In this document: piece by piece, positions 44,335 to 53,426 of the stretch
Layout of the letters: every line of letters starts with the position of its first letter
How positions within the stretch are numbered: position 1 is the stretch's first letter
Source: Thioalkalivibrio sp. ALMg11
Lineage (GTDB): Bacteria > Pseudomonadota > Gammaproteobacteria > Ectothiorhodospirales > Ectothiorhodospiraceae
DNA: 64,000 nt
Direction of reading: 5' to 3'
NCBI RefSeq assembly: GCF_000377905.1
Contig: NZ_KB898871.1
Coordinates: 221,001-285,000, forward strand
Program-made: the position numbers and the translations under genes
The notes under the pieces: model-generated
What the model saw: the letters and a program-made list of their open reading frames with translations, nothing else
Database searches by the model: none
What the model was told of the DNA's origin: nothing

Positions 44335-47040
44335 ATGTCGCAACCGCCCCTCGTCCTGGTCGACGGCTCGTCCTATCTGTTCCGCGCGTTCCACGCCCTG
44401 CCGCCACTGACCGCGCCAGATGGCGCCCCGACCGGCGCGATGATTGGCGTGGCCAACATGCTGCGCAAGCTGCGCGCGGACTACCGGCCGGAGCACATGG
44501 CGGTGGTGTTCGACGCCAAGGGCAAGACCTTCCGCGACGACATCTACCCGGAATACAAGGCCACCCGCCCCCCGATGCCGGACGAGCTGGCGGCCCAGAT
44601 CGAACCCCTGCACGAGCTGGTCCGGGCGATGGGCCTGCCGCTGCTGTGCGTCGGGGGTGTAGAGGCCGACGACGTGATCGCCACCCTGGCCGACCAGGCG
44701 GCGCGCGCCGGCCACGCGGTGGTGATCTCCACTGGCGACAAGGACCTCGCCCAGCTGGTGGATGATCGCATCACGCTGGTCAACACCATGAGCGGCGTCA
44801 CACTGGACCCGGACGGCGTGCAGGAGAAGTTCGGCGTGGCCCCGGAACAGATCGTCGACTATCTCGCGCTAATGGGCGACAGCGTCGACAACATCCCGGG
44901 CGTCGACAAGGTCGGCCCGAAGACCGCAGCCAAGTGGATCGCAAAGTACGGCGACCTCGACAGCATTCTGGAGCAGGCGGACGACCTCGGCGGCAAGATC
45001 GGCGAGAACCTGCGTGCGGCGGCCGATCGGCTCCCCACCTCACGCGAACTGATCACCGTCAAACGCGATGTCCCGCTGGAAGTCGGCCCCGACGACCTCG
45101 CGATCCAGGAGCCGGACCATGACCGCCTGCTGGAGATGGTGCGCCGCTATGGCTTCACCCGCTGGCGCGCGGAACTGGAAGAAGGGGGCAACAGCGAGGC
45201 CGCCGGGGACAACCCCGGGTCAGCGCAGGCGAAGGGAGACTACCAGACCGTTCGCGAAGAGGCCGATTTTGCCCGTCTGCTGGAGCGCCTGGAACAAGCC
45301 AAGCGCGTCGCCTTCGACACCGAGACCACCAGCCTGGACGCGATGCGCGCCGAACTGGTGGGCATGTCGTTCGCGTTCGAGCCAGGGACGGCGTACTACC
45401 TGCCGCTCGCCCATACCGGGCCGGATGCTGATCCGCAGTTGCCGTTCGACGTGACGCTGGAGCGCCTGAAGCCCTGGCTGGAATCGGCGGACCACGGCAA
45501 GCTGGGCCATCACCTGAAGTACGACCGCAACGTGCTGGGCAATCACGGCATCACCCTGCGCGGGATCCAGGACGACACCCTGCTCGAATCCTTCTGCCTG
45601 GACGCCGGCGCCAACCGCCACGACCTGGACTCCCTGGCCGAACGCCACCTGGACTACAAGACCACGCACTATGAGGACGTGGCGGGCAAGGGCGCGAAGC
45701 AGATCCCGTTCGCGGAGGTGGATATCGGCATCGCCACCGATTACGCCGGCGAGGATGCCGACATCTGCCTGCAACTGGATGCGGTGTTCCAGCCGCGCCT
45801 GAAGGAAGCGGAAGGCCCGGCCTTCGTCTACCGCGAGATCGAGATGCCGCTGATCCCGGTGCTGGCGGATATCGAGCGCGCGGGCGTGAAGGTCGACCCG
45901 GACCAGCTCGGCGCGCAGAGCCAGGCGCTGCTGACCGAGATGGAGCGCATCGAGCGCGAGGCCTTCGAGGAGGCCGGGGGCGAGTTCAACCTGGGCTCAC
46001 CCAAGCAGATCCAGGAGATCCTGTTCGAGCGCCTGGGCCTGCCGGTGCTGCGGCGCACGCCCAAGGGCCAGCCCTCCACCGCCGAGGACGTGCTGGAGCA
46101 GATGGCGGGCGACTACGCCTTGCCCCGCCTGATCCTGGAGCACCGCGGGCTGTCCAAGCTGCGCAGCACCTATACCGAGACCCTGCCCCGGCGCATCCAC
46201 CCCGAAACCGGGCGGGTGCATACCTCCTATCACCAGTCGGGTGCGGCCACCGGGCGCCTGTCGTCGTCGGAGCCGAATCTACAGAACATCCCGGTGCGCA
46301 CCGAGGCCGGGCGGCGCATCCGCCAAGCGTTCATCGCCGCAGCAGGCCACCAGCTACTGGCGGCCGACTACTCGCAGATCGAGCTGCGCATCATGGCCCA
46401 CCTGTCGCAGGACGCAGGCCTGCTGCGCGCCTTCGCCGAGGGCCAGGACATCCACCGTACCACCGCCGCCGAGGTCTTCGGCCTGGAGCCAGCAAAGGTT
46501 TCGGGCGATCAGCGCCGGGCGGCCAAGGCGATCAACTTCGGTCTGATTTACGGCATGTCCGCCTGGGGTCTGGCGCGCAACCTCGGCATCGAGCAGGGCG
46601 AGGCGCGCGAGTACATCGACCGCTATTTCAAGCGCTACCCCGGCGTGCACGACTACATGGAGAAGGCGCGCGCCAGCGGGCGCGAGAACGGCTATGTGGA
46701 GACCCTGTTCGGCCGCCGCCTGTACCTGCCGGAGATCAACAGCCGCAACGGGGCCCGGCGCCAGCAGTCCGAGCGCGTCGCGATCAACGCCCCGATGCAG
46801 GGTACGGCCGCCGATATCATCAAGCGCGCGATGGTGCGGGTCGCGAACGACCTGGCCGAGTCGCAGATCGATGCCCGCATGATCATGCAGGTGCACGATG
46901 AACTGGTATTCGAAGTCGCCGACGACGCAATGGATGCGTTGACCGACCTCGTGCGCAAGGCGATGAGCGGCGCCGCCGATCTCGACGTCGAGCTGGTGGT
47001 GGATATCGGCGTCGGCGCCAACTGGGACGACGCGCACTAA
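44335..47040 (+). CDS. polA: DNA polymerase I
   Basis: PolA performs repair synthesis and removal of RNA primers. The 901-residue product has a 5'-3' exonuclease domain (LVDGSSYLFRAFHALP, DDVIATLA), an intact 3'-5' proofreading domain (VAFDTETTSLDA) and the polymerase palm (AADYSQIELRIMAHLS, AKAINFGLIYGMSAWGL, QVHDELVFEV). Length is close to E. coli's 928. The ATG at 44335 follows a TAGAAT -10-like sequence at 44298; the open frame further upstream is not used. The next gene starts directly after its stop. Confidence 0.97.
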   Translation: MSQPPLVLVDGSSYLFRAFHALPPLTAPDGAPTGAMIGVANMLRKLRADYRPEHMAVVFDAKGKTFRDDIYPEYKATRPPMPDELAAQIEPLHELVRAMGLPLLCVGGVEADDVIATLADQAARAGHAVVISTGDKDLAQLVDDRITLVNTMSGVTLDPDGVQEKFGVAPEQIVDYLALMGDSVDNIPGVDKVGPKTAAKWIAKYGDLDSILEQADDLGGKIGENLRAAADRLPTSRELITVKRDVPLEVGPDDLAIQEPDHDRLLEMVRRYGFTRWRAELEEGGNSEAAGDNPGSAQAKGDYQTVREEADFARLLERLEQAKRVAFDTETTSLDAMRAELVGMSFAFEPGTAYYLPLAHTGPDADPQLPFDVTLERLKPWLESADHGKLGHHLKYDRNVLGNHGITLRGIQDDTLLESFCLDAGANRHDLDSLAERHLDYKTTHYEDVAGKGAKQIPFAEVDIGIATDYAGEDADICLQLDAVFQPRLKEAEGPAFVYREIEMPLIPVLADIERAGVKVDPDQLGAQSQALLTEMERIEREAFEEAGGEFNLGSPKQIQEILFERLGLPVLRRTPKGQPSTAEDVLEQMAGDYALPRLILEHRGLSKLRSTYTETLPRRIHPETGRVHTSYHQSGAATGRLSSSEPNLQNIPVRTEAGRRIRQAFIAAAGHQLLAADYSQIELRIMAHLSQDAGLLRAFAEGQDIHRTTAAEVFGLEPAKVSGDQRRAAKAINFGLIYGMSAWGLARNLGIEQGEAREYIDRYFKRYPGVHDYMEKARASGRENGYVETLFGRRLYLPEINSRNGARRQQSERVAINAPMQGTAADIIKRAMVRVANDLAESQIDARMIMQVHDELVFEVADDAMDALTDLVRKAMSGAADLDVELVVDIGVGANWDDAH

Positions 47041-47550
47041 ATGGCCGGCTCGCGCGCCCGACGCTTCAACCGGATCGCCGCCTGGCTGGTAGCGGCCCTG
47101 CTACTGGCAGTCGCCTGGGTGCTAGCCGAACAGTATCTGGATACCGGCGGTTCGGGCGACGTCACGATCCTCCAGCCGGGCGAGTGCGATCTGAACGCCG
47201 GCCCCTGCACTGCCACCCATCCGGCGGGCGGCACGCTCACCCTGGAGATCACCCCGCGCCCGGTGCCGATGCTGCAACCTCTGAGCCTGACCCTGGATCT
47301 GGATGCGACCGCGCGGACCCGCCTGGGCGACCCGGAGGCCCTGGAACTGGACCTGGCCGGGGTGGAGATGTACATGGGTTTTCAGCGCCCACGACTGGAG
47401 CACGCCGGCGACGGGCGCTACACCGGCGAGACCACCCTGCCCATCTGCACCACCGAATCCATGACCTGGGCGGCGACCGTCATGCCCGCGGGCGATCCGG
47501 ACGGTGCACGGGTCCAGTTTCGCTTCGTCACCCGCCGTGACCCTGACTGA
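47041..47550 (+). CDS. Hypothetical membrane-anchored periplasmic protein next to SCO1
   Basis: The 169-residue product starts at the base after the polA stop codon (TAAATG). It has one N-terminal membrane helix (about residues 10-29), then a beta-rich periplasmic domain with cysteines in ECDLNAGPC and ICTTE and a Met-containing segment EMYMGFQRP. Cys and Met placement and the SCO1 gene 9 bases downstream suggest a role in copper delivery to oxidase, but I do not recognise a family. Ends in RRDPD. Confidence 0.75.
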   Translation: MAGSRARRFNRIAAWLVAALLLAVAWVLAEQYLDTGGSGDVTILQPGECDLNAGPCTATHPAGGTLTLEITPRPVPMLQPLSLTLDLDATARTRLGDPEALELDLAGVEMYMGFQRPRLEHAGDGRYTGETTLPICTTESMTWAATVMPAGDPDGARVQFRFVTRRDPD

Positions 47551-47559
47551 GGAACCGCC

Positions 47560-48207
47560 ATGCAGCGCATACCGCTGAGCAACCTGCTGTGGGGTCTGGC
47601 CGTACTGGCGGCCGGGGCCCTGCTGGTATTCGTGATGCTGCGCCCGGCACCGCCCCCGCTGCCCCAGGGCGCGGACCACGAGCGCCTGCCGGTAGCCGAG
47701 GGGATCGCCGGCGGCCCGATCGAGCTCCCTCTATCGACCGAGGGTGATGCGTTCCGGCTCGCGGATCTGGAGGGGCAATACGTGTGGCTTTATTTCGGCT
47801 ACACCGCCTGCCCGGATGCCTGCCCGACCAGTCTGGGCTGGATCAGCGCCGCACTGGATCGTCTGCCGGAGAACCTGGAGGATCACGTTGCCGCCGTACT
47901 GGTGAGCGTCGACCCCGAACGCGATGATGCGGAACGCCTGGAGACCTATGTCGGCCACTTCCACCCGGCCATCCAGGCCGCGACGGGTTCGCACGAGGAG
48001 TTACGACCGATCACCGAACGCTACGGGGTATTCTACGAACGCACCGAGATCGACTCGGCCATGGGGTATGTGGTGGATCACAGCTCGTCCACCTACCTGA
48101 TCGGGCCCGAAGGCGAACTACTGGAGATCCACCCGCACGGCACATCGGCAAGCGAGCTGATGGCCACCCTGCAGGCGCGAATCGAGGCCGGCGAGGGCCG
48201 CGAATAA
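47560..48207 (+). CDS. SCO1/SenC/PrrC family copper chaperone
   Basis: SCO proteins are membrane-anchored thioredoxin-fold chaperones that insert copper into oxidase subunits. The 215-residue product has an N-terminal membrane helix, the copper motif CPDACP (GYTACPDACPTSLGWI, two Cys four residues apart) and the conserved His in YVVDHSSSTYLIGP. All three copper ligands are present. It follows the hypothetical gene by 9 bases, forming polA-hyp-sco1. It may serve the cbb3 oxidase of this window or another oxidase elsewhere. Confidence 0.9.
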   Translation: MQRIPLSNLLWGLAVLAAGALLVFVMLRPAPPPLPQGADHERLPVAEGIAGGPIELPLSTEGDAFRLADLEGQYVWLYFGYTACPDACPTSLGWISAALDRLPENLEDHVAAVLVSVDPERDDAERLETYVGHFHPAIQAATGSHEELRPITERYGVFYERTEIDSAMGYVVDHSSSTYLIGPEGELLEIHPHGTSASELMATLQARIEAGEGRE

Positions 48208-48292
48208 GTTCGCCCCTTCCGCGCCGGACGCTTGTGTGAGCCTGGGGCAATCGATTCTGTGAACAAATTCGCAATCGAGACGGATCCGGCCG

Positions 48293-48319
48293 GAACTTTG
48301 CCCGGACGACGCTTTCTCA
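48293..48319 (+). promoter_or_regulatory. Putative sigmaE/AlgU-type promoter of the candidate sRNA
   Basis: GAACTT (48293-48298, preceded by G), 16 bases, then TCTCA (48315-48319): a full match to the RpoE/AlgU consensus GAACTT-N16-TCTnA and the same layout as the rpoH promoter. The start of transcription is predicted near 48326. A weaker sigma70-like pair (TTGCCC, 18 bases, TCATAA) overlaps it. Confidence 0.75.
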
Positions 48320-48325
48320 CTTCAT

Positions 48326-48440
48326 AAGCGCTCTAGCCCAGCGCGGCCCGCTTCTCTCCCTGAGCGGGCAATAGGCCTCTCCACCCCCTGTAGAGGCCGA
48401 AATTAGCCCCGGTCCCACCCCAAGGCCGGGGCTTCTTTTT
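48326..48440 (+). ncRNA. Candidate small RNA in the polA-engB interval (ErsA/Spot 42 locus)
   Basis: A 115-base segment with a promoter at one end and an intrinsic terminator at the other, holding three consecutive hairpins. Stems are 48346-48352 / 48363-48369, 48374-48380 / 48392-48398 and 48405-48412 / 48426-48433. The loops are C-rich (TCTCTCCCTG, CCACCCCCTGT, TCCCACCCCAAGG) and could pair with ribosome-binding sites. The position near polA and engB is that of Spot 42 in enterics and ErsA in Pseudomonas; ErsA is sigma22-dependent, as the promoter here predicts. No ORF of note is inside. Homology is inferred from place and promoter, not from sequence alignment. Confidence 0.7.
48405..48440 (+). 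terminator. Rho-independent terminator (3' end of candidate sRNA)
   Basis: AGCCCCGG pairs with CCGGGGCT around a 13-base loop, followed by TCTTTTT. It points along the plus strand. Confidence 0.88.
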
Positions 48441-48489
48441 GTCCAGACCTCTTGGCCCAACGACTGACACCCGGACCCATGCCCGCGGG

Positions 48490-49104
48490 TCAGTCGGACT
48501 CGTGGTCGACCAGCCAGTCGCCGAGCAGGCCGCGCAAATCGTCCACGCCCTGGTTTTTCAGGGAGGAAAAGGTCTGCAGCGTCGCCTCAACGCCCATCAC
48601 CTCGAGCTCGCCATGGGCCTTGCGCAGCTGCTGGTCGGCCTCCTGGCGCGAGAGTTTGTCCGCCTTGGTCAACAGGCAGTGCAGGCGGCAGCGCTCCAGC
48701 GGGACCCATTCCAGCAACTGGCGATCCAGGTCCGTCAGCGGGCGGCGGATATCCATGATCAGCACCAGCCCGATCAGGTTTTGGCGCGTCCGCAGATACC
48801 CTCCCAGCAACTGGTCCCACTCGGCCCGCTTGCCGGCCGAGACCTTGGCAAAGCCGTAACCCGGCAGGTCCACCAGCCGCCAGTGCTCTGCCGGCGGCAG
48901 GCTGAACAGATTGATCTCCTGAGTGCGCCCCGGCGTGCGCCCGACCCGCGCCAGCGCCTTGCGCCCGCACAGGGCATTCAGGGCGCTCGACTTGCCGGCA
49001 TTGGAGCGGCCAGCAAAGGCGATCTCGACGCCGGCATCCTCGGGGAGCTGGGATAGCTGAGCCACCCCGCGCATGAAGGCGGTCTCGCGGAATCGGGGTT
49101 GCAT
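48490..49104 (-). CDS. engB: Ribosome biogenesis GTP-binding protein EngB (YsxC/YihA)
   Basis: EngB is a small essential GTPase for large ribosomal subunit assembly. The 204-residue product has G1 GRSNAGKSS near residue 33, the TPGRTQEINLF switch region, G3 DLPGYGFA, G4 TKADKL and the late FSSLKNQGVDDLR motif. Length matches the family. It is convergent with the sRNA/sco1 side and divergent from cytochrome c4, the usual gammaproteobacterial context. Confidence 0.95.
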   Translation of the reverse strand: MQPRFRETAFMRGVAQLSQLPEDAGVEIAFAGRSNAGKSSALNALCGRKALARVGRTPGRTQEINLFSLPPAEHWRLVDLPGYGFAKVSAGKRAEWDQLLGGYLRTRQNLIGLVLIMDIRRPLTDLDRQLLEWVPLERCRLHCLLTKADKLSRQEADQQLRKAHGELEVMGVEATLQTFSSLKNQGVDDLRGLLGDWLVDHESD

Positions 49105-49147
49105 GAGGGAATACAGTCCTTGGCCGAGTGCGGGGCTCGGTTTATTT

Positions 49148-49176
49148 TTGAGTACAAATTAGCATTGTGCTATAAA
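49148..49176 (+). promoter_or_regulatory. Sigma70 promoter of the cytochrome c4 gene
   Basis: TTGAGT (49148-49153), exactly 17 bases, TATAAA (49171-49176): a near-consensus promoter. The predicted start near 49183 gives a leader of about 80 bases. It lies in an AT-rich island in otherwise GC-rich DNA. Confidence 0.8.
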
Positions 49177-49264
49177 CTGCGCCCCTTATGTTGATCGCCC
49201 TGCCATGGGGCACAAGGAACGGGTCGCGACCCGGCACGCATTTACAAGCAGGAGATTCTCCATC

Positions 49265-49888
49265 ATGAACCACAAGCTTTCCGCTCTCTTTGCTGCCCTG
49301 TCCGTATCCCTGCTGCTCCCGCTGTCGGCGGCCCAGGCGGGCGATCCTCAGCGCGGCCAGGAACTCTCCCAGTCCTGCGCGGCTTGCCACCAGGCTGACG
49401 GCAACAGCGTCAACCCGGAATGGCCCAAGCTCGCCGGCCAGCACCCGAAGTACACCACCAAGCAGCTGGAAGACTACAAGTCCGGCCGCCGTGAAAACGC
49501 GCTGATGGCCGGCCAGGTTGCCAACCTGGACGAACAGGACATGCGTGACCTGGCCGCCTACTTCGCCGAGCAGAACATCAGCAGCGGCACCGCCGACGAA
49601 GCCGTCGTCGAGCGCGGCGAACAGATCTACCGCGGCGGCATCCCGTCGCAGAATGTCGCCGCCTGCATCGCCTGCCACGGCCCGAACGGCAACGGCAACC
49701 CGGAAGCCATGTTCCCGGCCGTCGCCGGCCAGCACGCGCAGTACAACGCCGATCAGATGCGCCAGTTCCGCAGTGGCGACCGCGCCAACGACAACGGCCG
49801 CATGATGCGCAACGTCGCGCGCAACATGTCGGATTCCGACATCGAGGCCGTATCCCAGTACATGGCCGGCCTGCAGACCGGTAACTGA
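49265..49888 (+). CDS. Diheme cytochrome c4
   Basis: Cytochrome c4 is a periplasmic diheme electron carrier that donates to cbb3 oxidase in several gammaproteobacteria. The 207-residue product has a signal peptide (cut after AQAG region), two homologous domains with CAACH at 38-42 and CIACH near residue 136, and Met ligands downstream (ALMAGQV, GRMMRNV). Start ATG 49265 follows AGGAG. It has a strong promoter and a strong terminator, so it is a monocistronic, probably highly expressed gene. Confidence 0.94.
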   Translation: MNHKLSALFAALSVSLLLPLSAAQAGDPQRGQELSQSCAACHQADGNSVNPEWPKLAGQHPKYTTKQLEDYKSGRRENALMAGQVANLDEQDMRDLAAYFAEQNISSGTADEAVVERGEQIYRGGIPSQNVAACIACHGPNGNGNPEAMFPAVAGQHAQYNADQMRQFRSGDRANDNGRMMRNVARNMSDSDIEAVSQYMAGLQTGN

Positions 49889-49938
49889 TCCGGTCCGCAG
49901 TTGCGCCGCGCAGGATCGGCGGCGAAGCGACCCAGGGA

Positions 49939-49967
49939 AGGGGCGGCCTCGGCCGCCCCTTTTTTTT
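49939..49967 (+). terminator. Strong intrinsic terminator of the cytochrome c4 gene
   Basis: AGGGGCGGCC (49939-49948) and GGCCGCCCCT (49951-49960) pair around a two-base loop and are followed by eight T. Confidence 0.93.
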
Positions 49968-50100
49968 GGGCGCAAGAAAAACACCCTTTGCGGGAATGCC
50001 TTCGTAGCCGCTTGCGTCATGGTGGGGCACGACCGAACTCATCGGCACGCCATCGGTCCACCCAGTGCTCGCGGAACGCCCGTGCAGTTTGTCTTGGAAA

Positions 50101-50129
50101 TTGAACCCCCTCGGGTTGCTTCGCATAGT
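50101..50129 (+). promoter_or_regulatory. Putative sigma70 promoter of resB-ccsA-dsbA
   Basis: TTGAAC (50101-50106), 17 bases, CATAGT (50124-50129). The predicted start near 50136 lies 19 bases before the resB ATG. The remaining 130 bases between the terminator and this promoter show nothing clear. Confidence 0.55.
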
Positions 50130-50154
50130 CGCCAGGGTTAAAGCAGGTTTCAAA

Positions 50155-52227
50155 ATGTCGAATATCGATCAGGCCGCAGACGCCGGCCCGTCCCCCGCAT
50201 CTCGCCAGAAAGCCGCCCGCAAGCCGCGGCGTAGCCGCATCCTTGTGGATTTCATGGGCTCGATGACCCTCGCGATCACCTTGTTGGTGGCGCTCGCGAT
50301 TGCGTCGGTCATCGGCACTGTCCTGGTACAGAACGAACCCTATACCGAGTACCTGATGGACTACGGTCCGTTCTGGCACGAGATCTTTGCCGGAATGGGG
50401 CTGTACCAGGTCTATTCGGCCACCTGGTTCCTCCTGGTCGTCGCCTTCCTGGTGATCTCCACGTCATTCTGCGTCTACCGCCAGACCCCTGGATTGATCA
50501 AGGATCTGCGCCGCTACAACACACAGGTCAAGGAAAAGTCGCTGCGCTCGTTCAATGCCAGCGCCGAGGCGGACCTGGATCAACCGCAGGATGAATTCCT
50601 GCAGCATGCCCACCGCGTACTCAAGGCCCAGGGGTTCCGGGCCCGCGAGAAGAGCACCGACGGCCAGACCGTCATTGCGGCAATGCGCGGCCGCTGGAAT
50701 CGCCTGGGCTATCTGCTGACCCACGTTGGCATTGTCGTGATCTGTGTCGGCGCCCTGGCCGACGGCACGACCCTGCTCAAGATCAACGAGTGGCTGGGGA
50801 ACCTGGAGATCGAGACCCGCAGCGTGCCGATCTCCGAGGTCCCGCGCTCGGCCTGGATCCCGGACTGGAACCCATCCTTCCGCGGTTCGGTGGAGATCCC
50901 CGAGGGCGCCTCGGCCAACGTGGTCTTCCTGCCGATGCGGGACGGCTATTTCGTCCAGGAACTGCCGTTCCGCATCGAATTGGAGGAGTTCCGCATTGAG
51001 CGCTTCTCCACCGGCGCCGAGAGTTCCTACGAATCGGACCTGATCATCCATGATCCGGACCGCGACGAACCGCTACGGCATACGATCTCGGTCAACTATC
51101 CGTTGATCTACAACGGCTACGCCATCTTCCAGGCCAGTTTTGCCGACGGCGGCACCCGACTGGACATCGACGCCATCCCGCTGGGTGCCGAGGCGCTGCA
51201 AGAGCTCGAAGTCCCCGGCCGCGTATTCCAGGAGGTGGACATCCCGACCCCGGATGGCGATACCCGCACCATCGAATTCATCAATTTCCAGCTGGAGAAC
51301 GTGGTCCCGCTCCTGGATGAAGACGGCGTGCGTGAAAACCGGCATATGGGCCCGAGCTTCGACTTCCGCCTGATGGATCGGACCGGCCATGGCCTGTACT
51401 ACCGCAACTACCAGCGCCCGGCCCTGCAGGAAGGGGCGATGTATTTCCTGAGCGGCGTGCGCGAGAGCCCCGCCGACGAGTTCCATTACCTGTTCCTGCC
51501 GGCCGACGCCGACAACTCGCTGGAACGTTTCCGCACCTATCTGGCCATGCTGCACAACCCGGAGGTGCGTAACGAGATCGCCCGCCAGGTGGCCCGTGAC
51601 GACGACACTGTCGAGGGGTCGCAGAACCAGGCGATTGCGCAAACCGCGGCCGAACTGATGGGCCTGTTTGCCCAGGGTGGCTACATGGCCGTGCACAACG
51701 AGATCGAAAGCCGCGTACCGGCAGAACGCATCGAGGAAGTACGCGACCTGATGGTCCGCATCCTTCACGCCGGCCTCCAGGGGCTTTACATGGAGGTCCT
51801 GCAGGACGAGGGTGTGGTCTCGATCCAGGAAGAGGAGCAGCGCTTCCTGGAGGACACGATCTCGGCGATCAACGCGATCAGCCTGTATCAGTCGCCGTTC
51901 TTCTTCCACCTGAAGGATTTCGAGCACCGCGAGGCCTCGGGCCTGCAGATTGCCCGGGCACCAGGCCAGAGCACGGTGTACGTTGGCAGCACCATGCTGA
52001 TCATCGGGATCTTCCTGCTGTTCTACGTGTCCTATCAGCGCCTGTGGATCATGGCGCGGCGGCGCGAGGATGGCGAAGGCACCCACGTGGTGTTGGCCGG
52101 CACCAGCAACCGCCATCAAGTGGAATTCGAGGAACATTTCGCGCATCTTAAGCGCTGGATCATCGATCAGAAGCCAGTCGGCAACGCCGATGACAGCACC
52201 CGTGAATCAAACAACAAGAACGACTAG
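50155..52227 (+). CDS. resB: Cytochrome c biogenesis protein ResB (Ccs1, System II)
   Basis: ResB and CcsA form the System II heme transporter and cytochrome c synthetase. The 690-residue product has an Ala/Lys-rich cytoplasmic N terminus, membrane helices at about 30-55, 80-105 and 165-185, a large periplasmic domain, and a last helix near 610 (STVYVGSTMLIIGIFLLFYV). The conserved FLVISTSFC and LGYLLTHVGIVVI segments are present. Start ATG 50155; upstream in-frame codons lack a site. It is followed 26 bases later by ccsA. Confidence 0.93.
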   Translation: MSNIDQAADAGPSPASRQKAARKPRRSRILVDFMGSMTLAITLLVALAIASVIGTVLVQNEPYTEYLMDYGPFWHEIFAGMGLYQVYSATWFLLVVAFLVISTSFCVYRQTPGLIKDLRRYNTQVKEKSLRSFNASAEADLDQPQDEFLQHAHRVLKAQGFRAREKSTDGQTVIAAMRGRWNRLGYLLTHVGIVVICVGALADGTTLLKINEWLGNLEIETRSVPISEVPRSAWIPDWNPSFRGSVEIPEGASANVVFLPMRDGYFVQELPFRIELEEFRIERFSTGAESSYESDLIIHDPDRDEPLRHTISVNYPLIYNGYAIFQASFADGGTRLDIDAIPLGAEALQELEVPGRVFQEVDIPTPDGDTRTIEFINFQLENVVPLLDEDGVRENRHMGPSFDFRLMDRTGHGLYYRNYQRPALQEGAMYFLSGVRESPADEFHYLFLPADADNSLERFRTYLAMLHNPEVRNEIARQVARDDDTVEGSQNQAIAQTAAELMGLFAQGGYMAVHNEIESRVPAERIEEVRDLMVRILHAGLQGLYMEVLQDEGVVSIQEEEQRFLEDTISAINAISLYQSPFFFHLKDFEHREASGLQIARAPGQSTVYVGSTMLIIGIFLLFYVSYQRLWIMARRREDGEGTHVVLAGTSNRHQVEFEEHFAHLKRWIIDQKPVGNADDSTRESNNKND

Positions 52228-52253
52228 AAGTTAAACAGTCGGAGGAGCGATCC

Positions 52254-53426
52254 ATGTCAGTACCCCACGAGGCCCTGGATTTCGAACGGCCCGGCATCTT
52301 CCGGCGCATTCAGCTGCGCGACTGGGCGTATATCGCCCTGACCATCGCGGTCGGCGTAATTGCCTTCTGGCAGTACGGCCACATGATGGACCGCTACGAC
52401 ACCGGCGGCCTGATCCTGGCCGTGGGTCTCAGCGCCTGGATGGGCTGGTTCTGGCGCCCATGGCAGGCCTTCTCGATCATCGTGGGCGTACTCGCACTGT
52501 TCGGGATCTGGTTATACGCCGATGATCTCGCCCGCGGCAGCACCAACTTCTGGCTGAACTACGTCGGTTCCGGTCAGGCCGGTGTCATGTGGATGAGCGT
52601 CTTCCTGTACCTGTCCACAGTCGCCTACGTCACGGGCCTGTTCAGCCGCTCCGACTTCCCCACCCGCGTCGGCGGGGCTTTTGCCTGGATCGGCGCCGGC
52701 GCCGGCTTGATGGCCCTGCTGGTGCGCTGGCGCGAGATCTACCTGACCGACCCGACCTGGGGCTACATCCCGGTGGCCAACCTCTACGAGGTGTTCATCC
52801 TGCTGGCCGCCATGACCACCCTGATGTACCTGTACTACGAGAGCCGCACCGGCCAGCGCACCATGGGTGCGTTCGTGATGCTGGTTATCGCCGCGTCGGT
52901 CACCTTCCTGCTGTGGTACATGTTCAGCCGCGGCGCGCAGGAGATCGAACCCCTGGTCCCGGCGCTTAACAGCTGGTGGATGAAGATCCACGTGCCCACC
53001 AACTTCGTTGGTTACGGCGGCTTTGCCATCGCCGCCATGCTGGGCGTGGCCTACCTGATCAAGCACCGTCTGGAACGGACCCGCCCGGACGCCGCCATCA
53101 CCCAGCGCATTCCCAGCAAGGAAGCGCTGGATAGCGTGATGTACAAGGCCATCGCAATCGGCTTCGCCTTCTTCACCATCGCCACCGTGCTCGGCGCGAT
53201 GTGGGCCGCCGAGGCCTGGGGCGGCTACTGGACCTGGGATCCGAAGGAGACCTGGAGCCTGATCCTGTGGCTGACCTACGCGGCCTGGCTGCACATGCGC
53301 TTTACCAAGGGCTGGCGCGGTCCGGTCATGGCCTGGTGGGCGATCATCGGCCTGTTCGTCACCACCTTCACCTTCCTGGGCGTGAACATGTTCCTGTCCG
53401 GCCTCCACTCCTACGGAGAACTGTAA
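52254..53426 (+). CDS. Cytochrome c biogenesis protein CcsA/CcsB (ResC, System II)
   Basis: The 390-residue polytopic protein carries the heme-binding WWD-type motif WGGYWTWDPKETWSLILW and conserved His residues in MKIHVPTNFVGYGG and AAWLHMRF. It handles heme for attachment to apocytochromes such as CcoO, CcoP, c4 and the diheme cytochrome in this window. It has about eight membrane helices; a ribosome-binding site GGAGGAG precedes the ATG. Its stop codon overlaps the next start (TAATG). Confidence 0.93.
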   Translation: MSVPHEALDFERPGIFRRIQLRDWAYIALTIAVGVIAFWQYGHMMDRYDTGGLILAVGLSAWMGWFWRPWQAFSIIVGVLALFGIWLYADDLARGSTNFWLNYVGSGQAGVMWMSVFLYLSTVAYVTGLFSRSDFPTRVGGAFAWIGAGAGLMALLVRWREIYLTDPTWGYIPVANLYEVFILLAAMTTLMYLYYESRTGQRTMGAFVMLVIAASVTFLLWYMFSRGAQEIEPLVPALNSWWMKIHVPTNFVGYGGFAIAAMLGVAYLIKHRLERTRPDAAITQRIPSKEALDSVMYKAIAIGFAFFTIATVLGAMWAAEAWGGYWTWDPKETWSLILWLTYAAWLHMRFTKGWRGPVMAWWAIIGLFVTTFTFLGVNMFLSGLHSYGEL

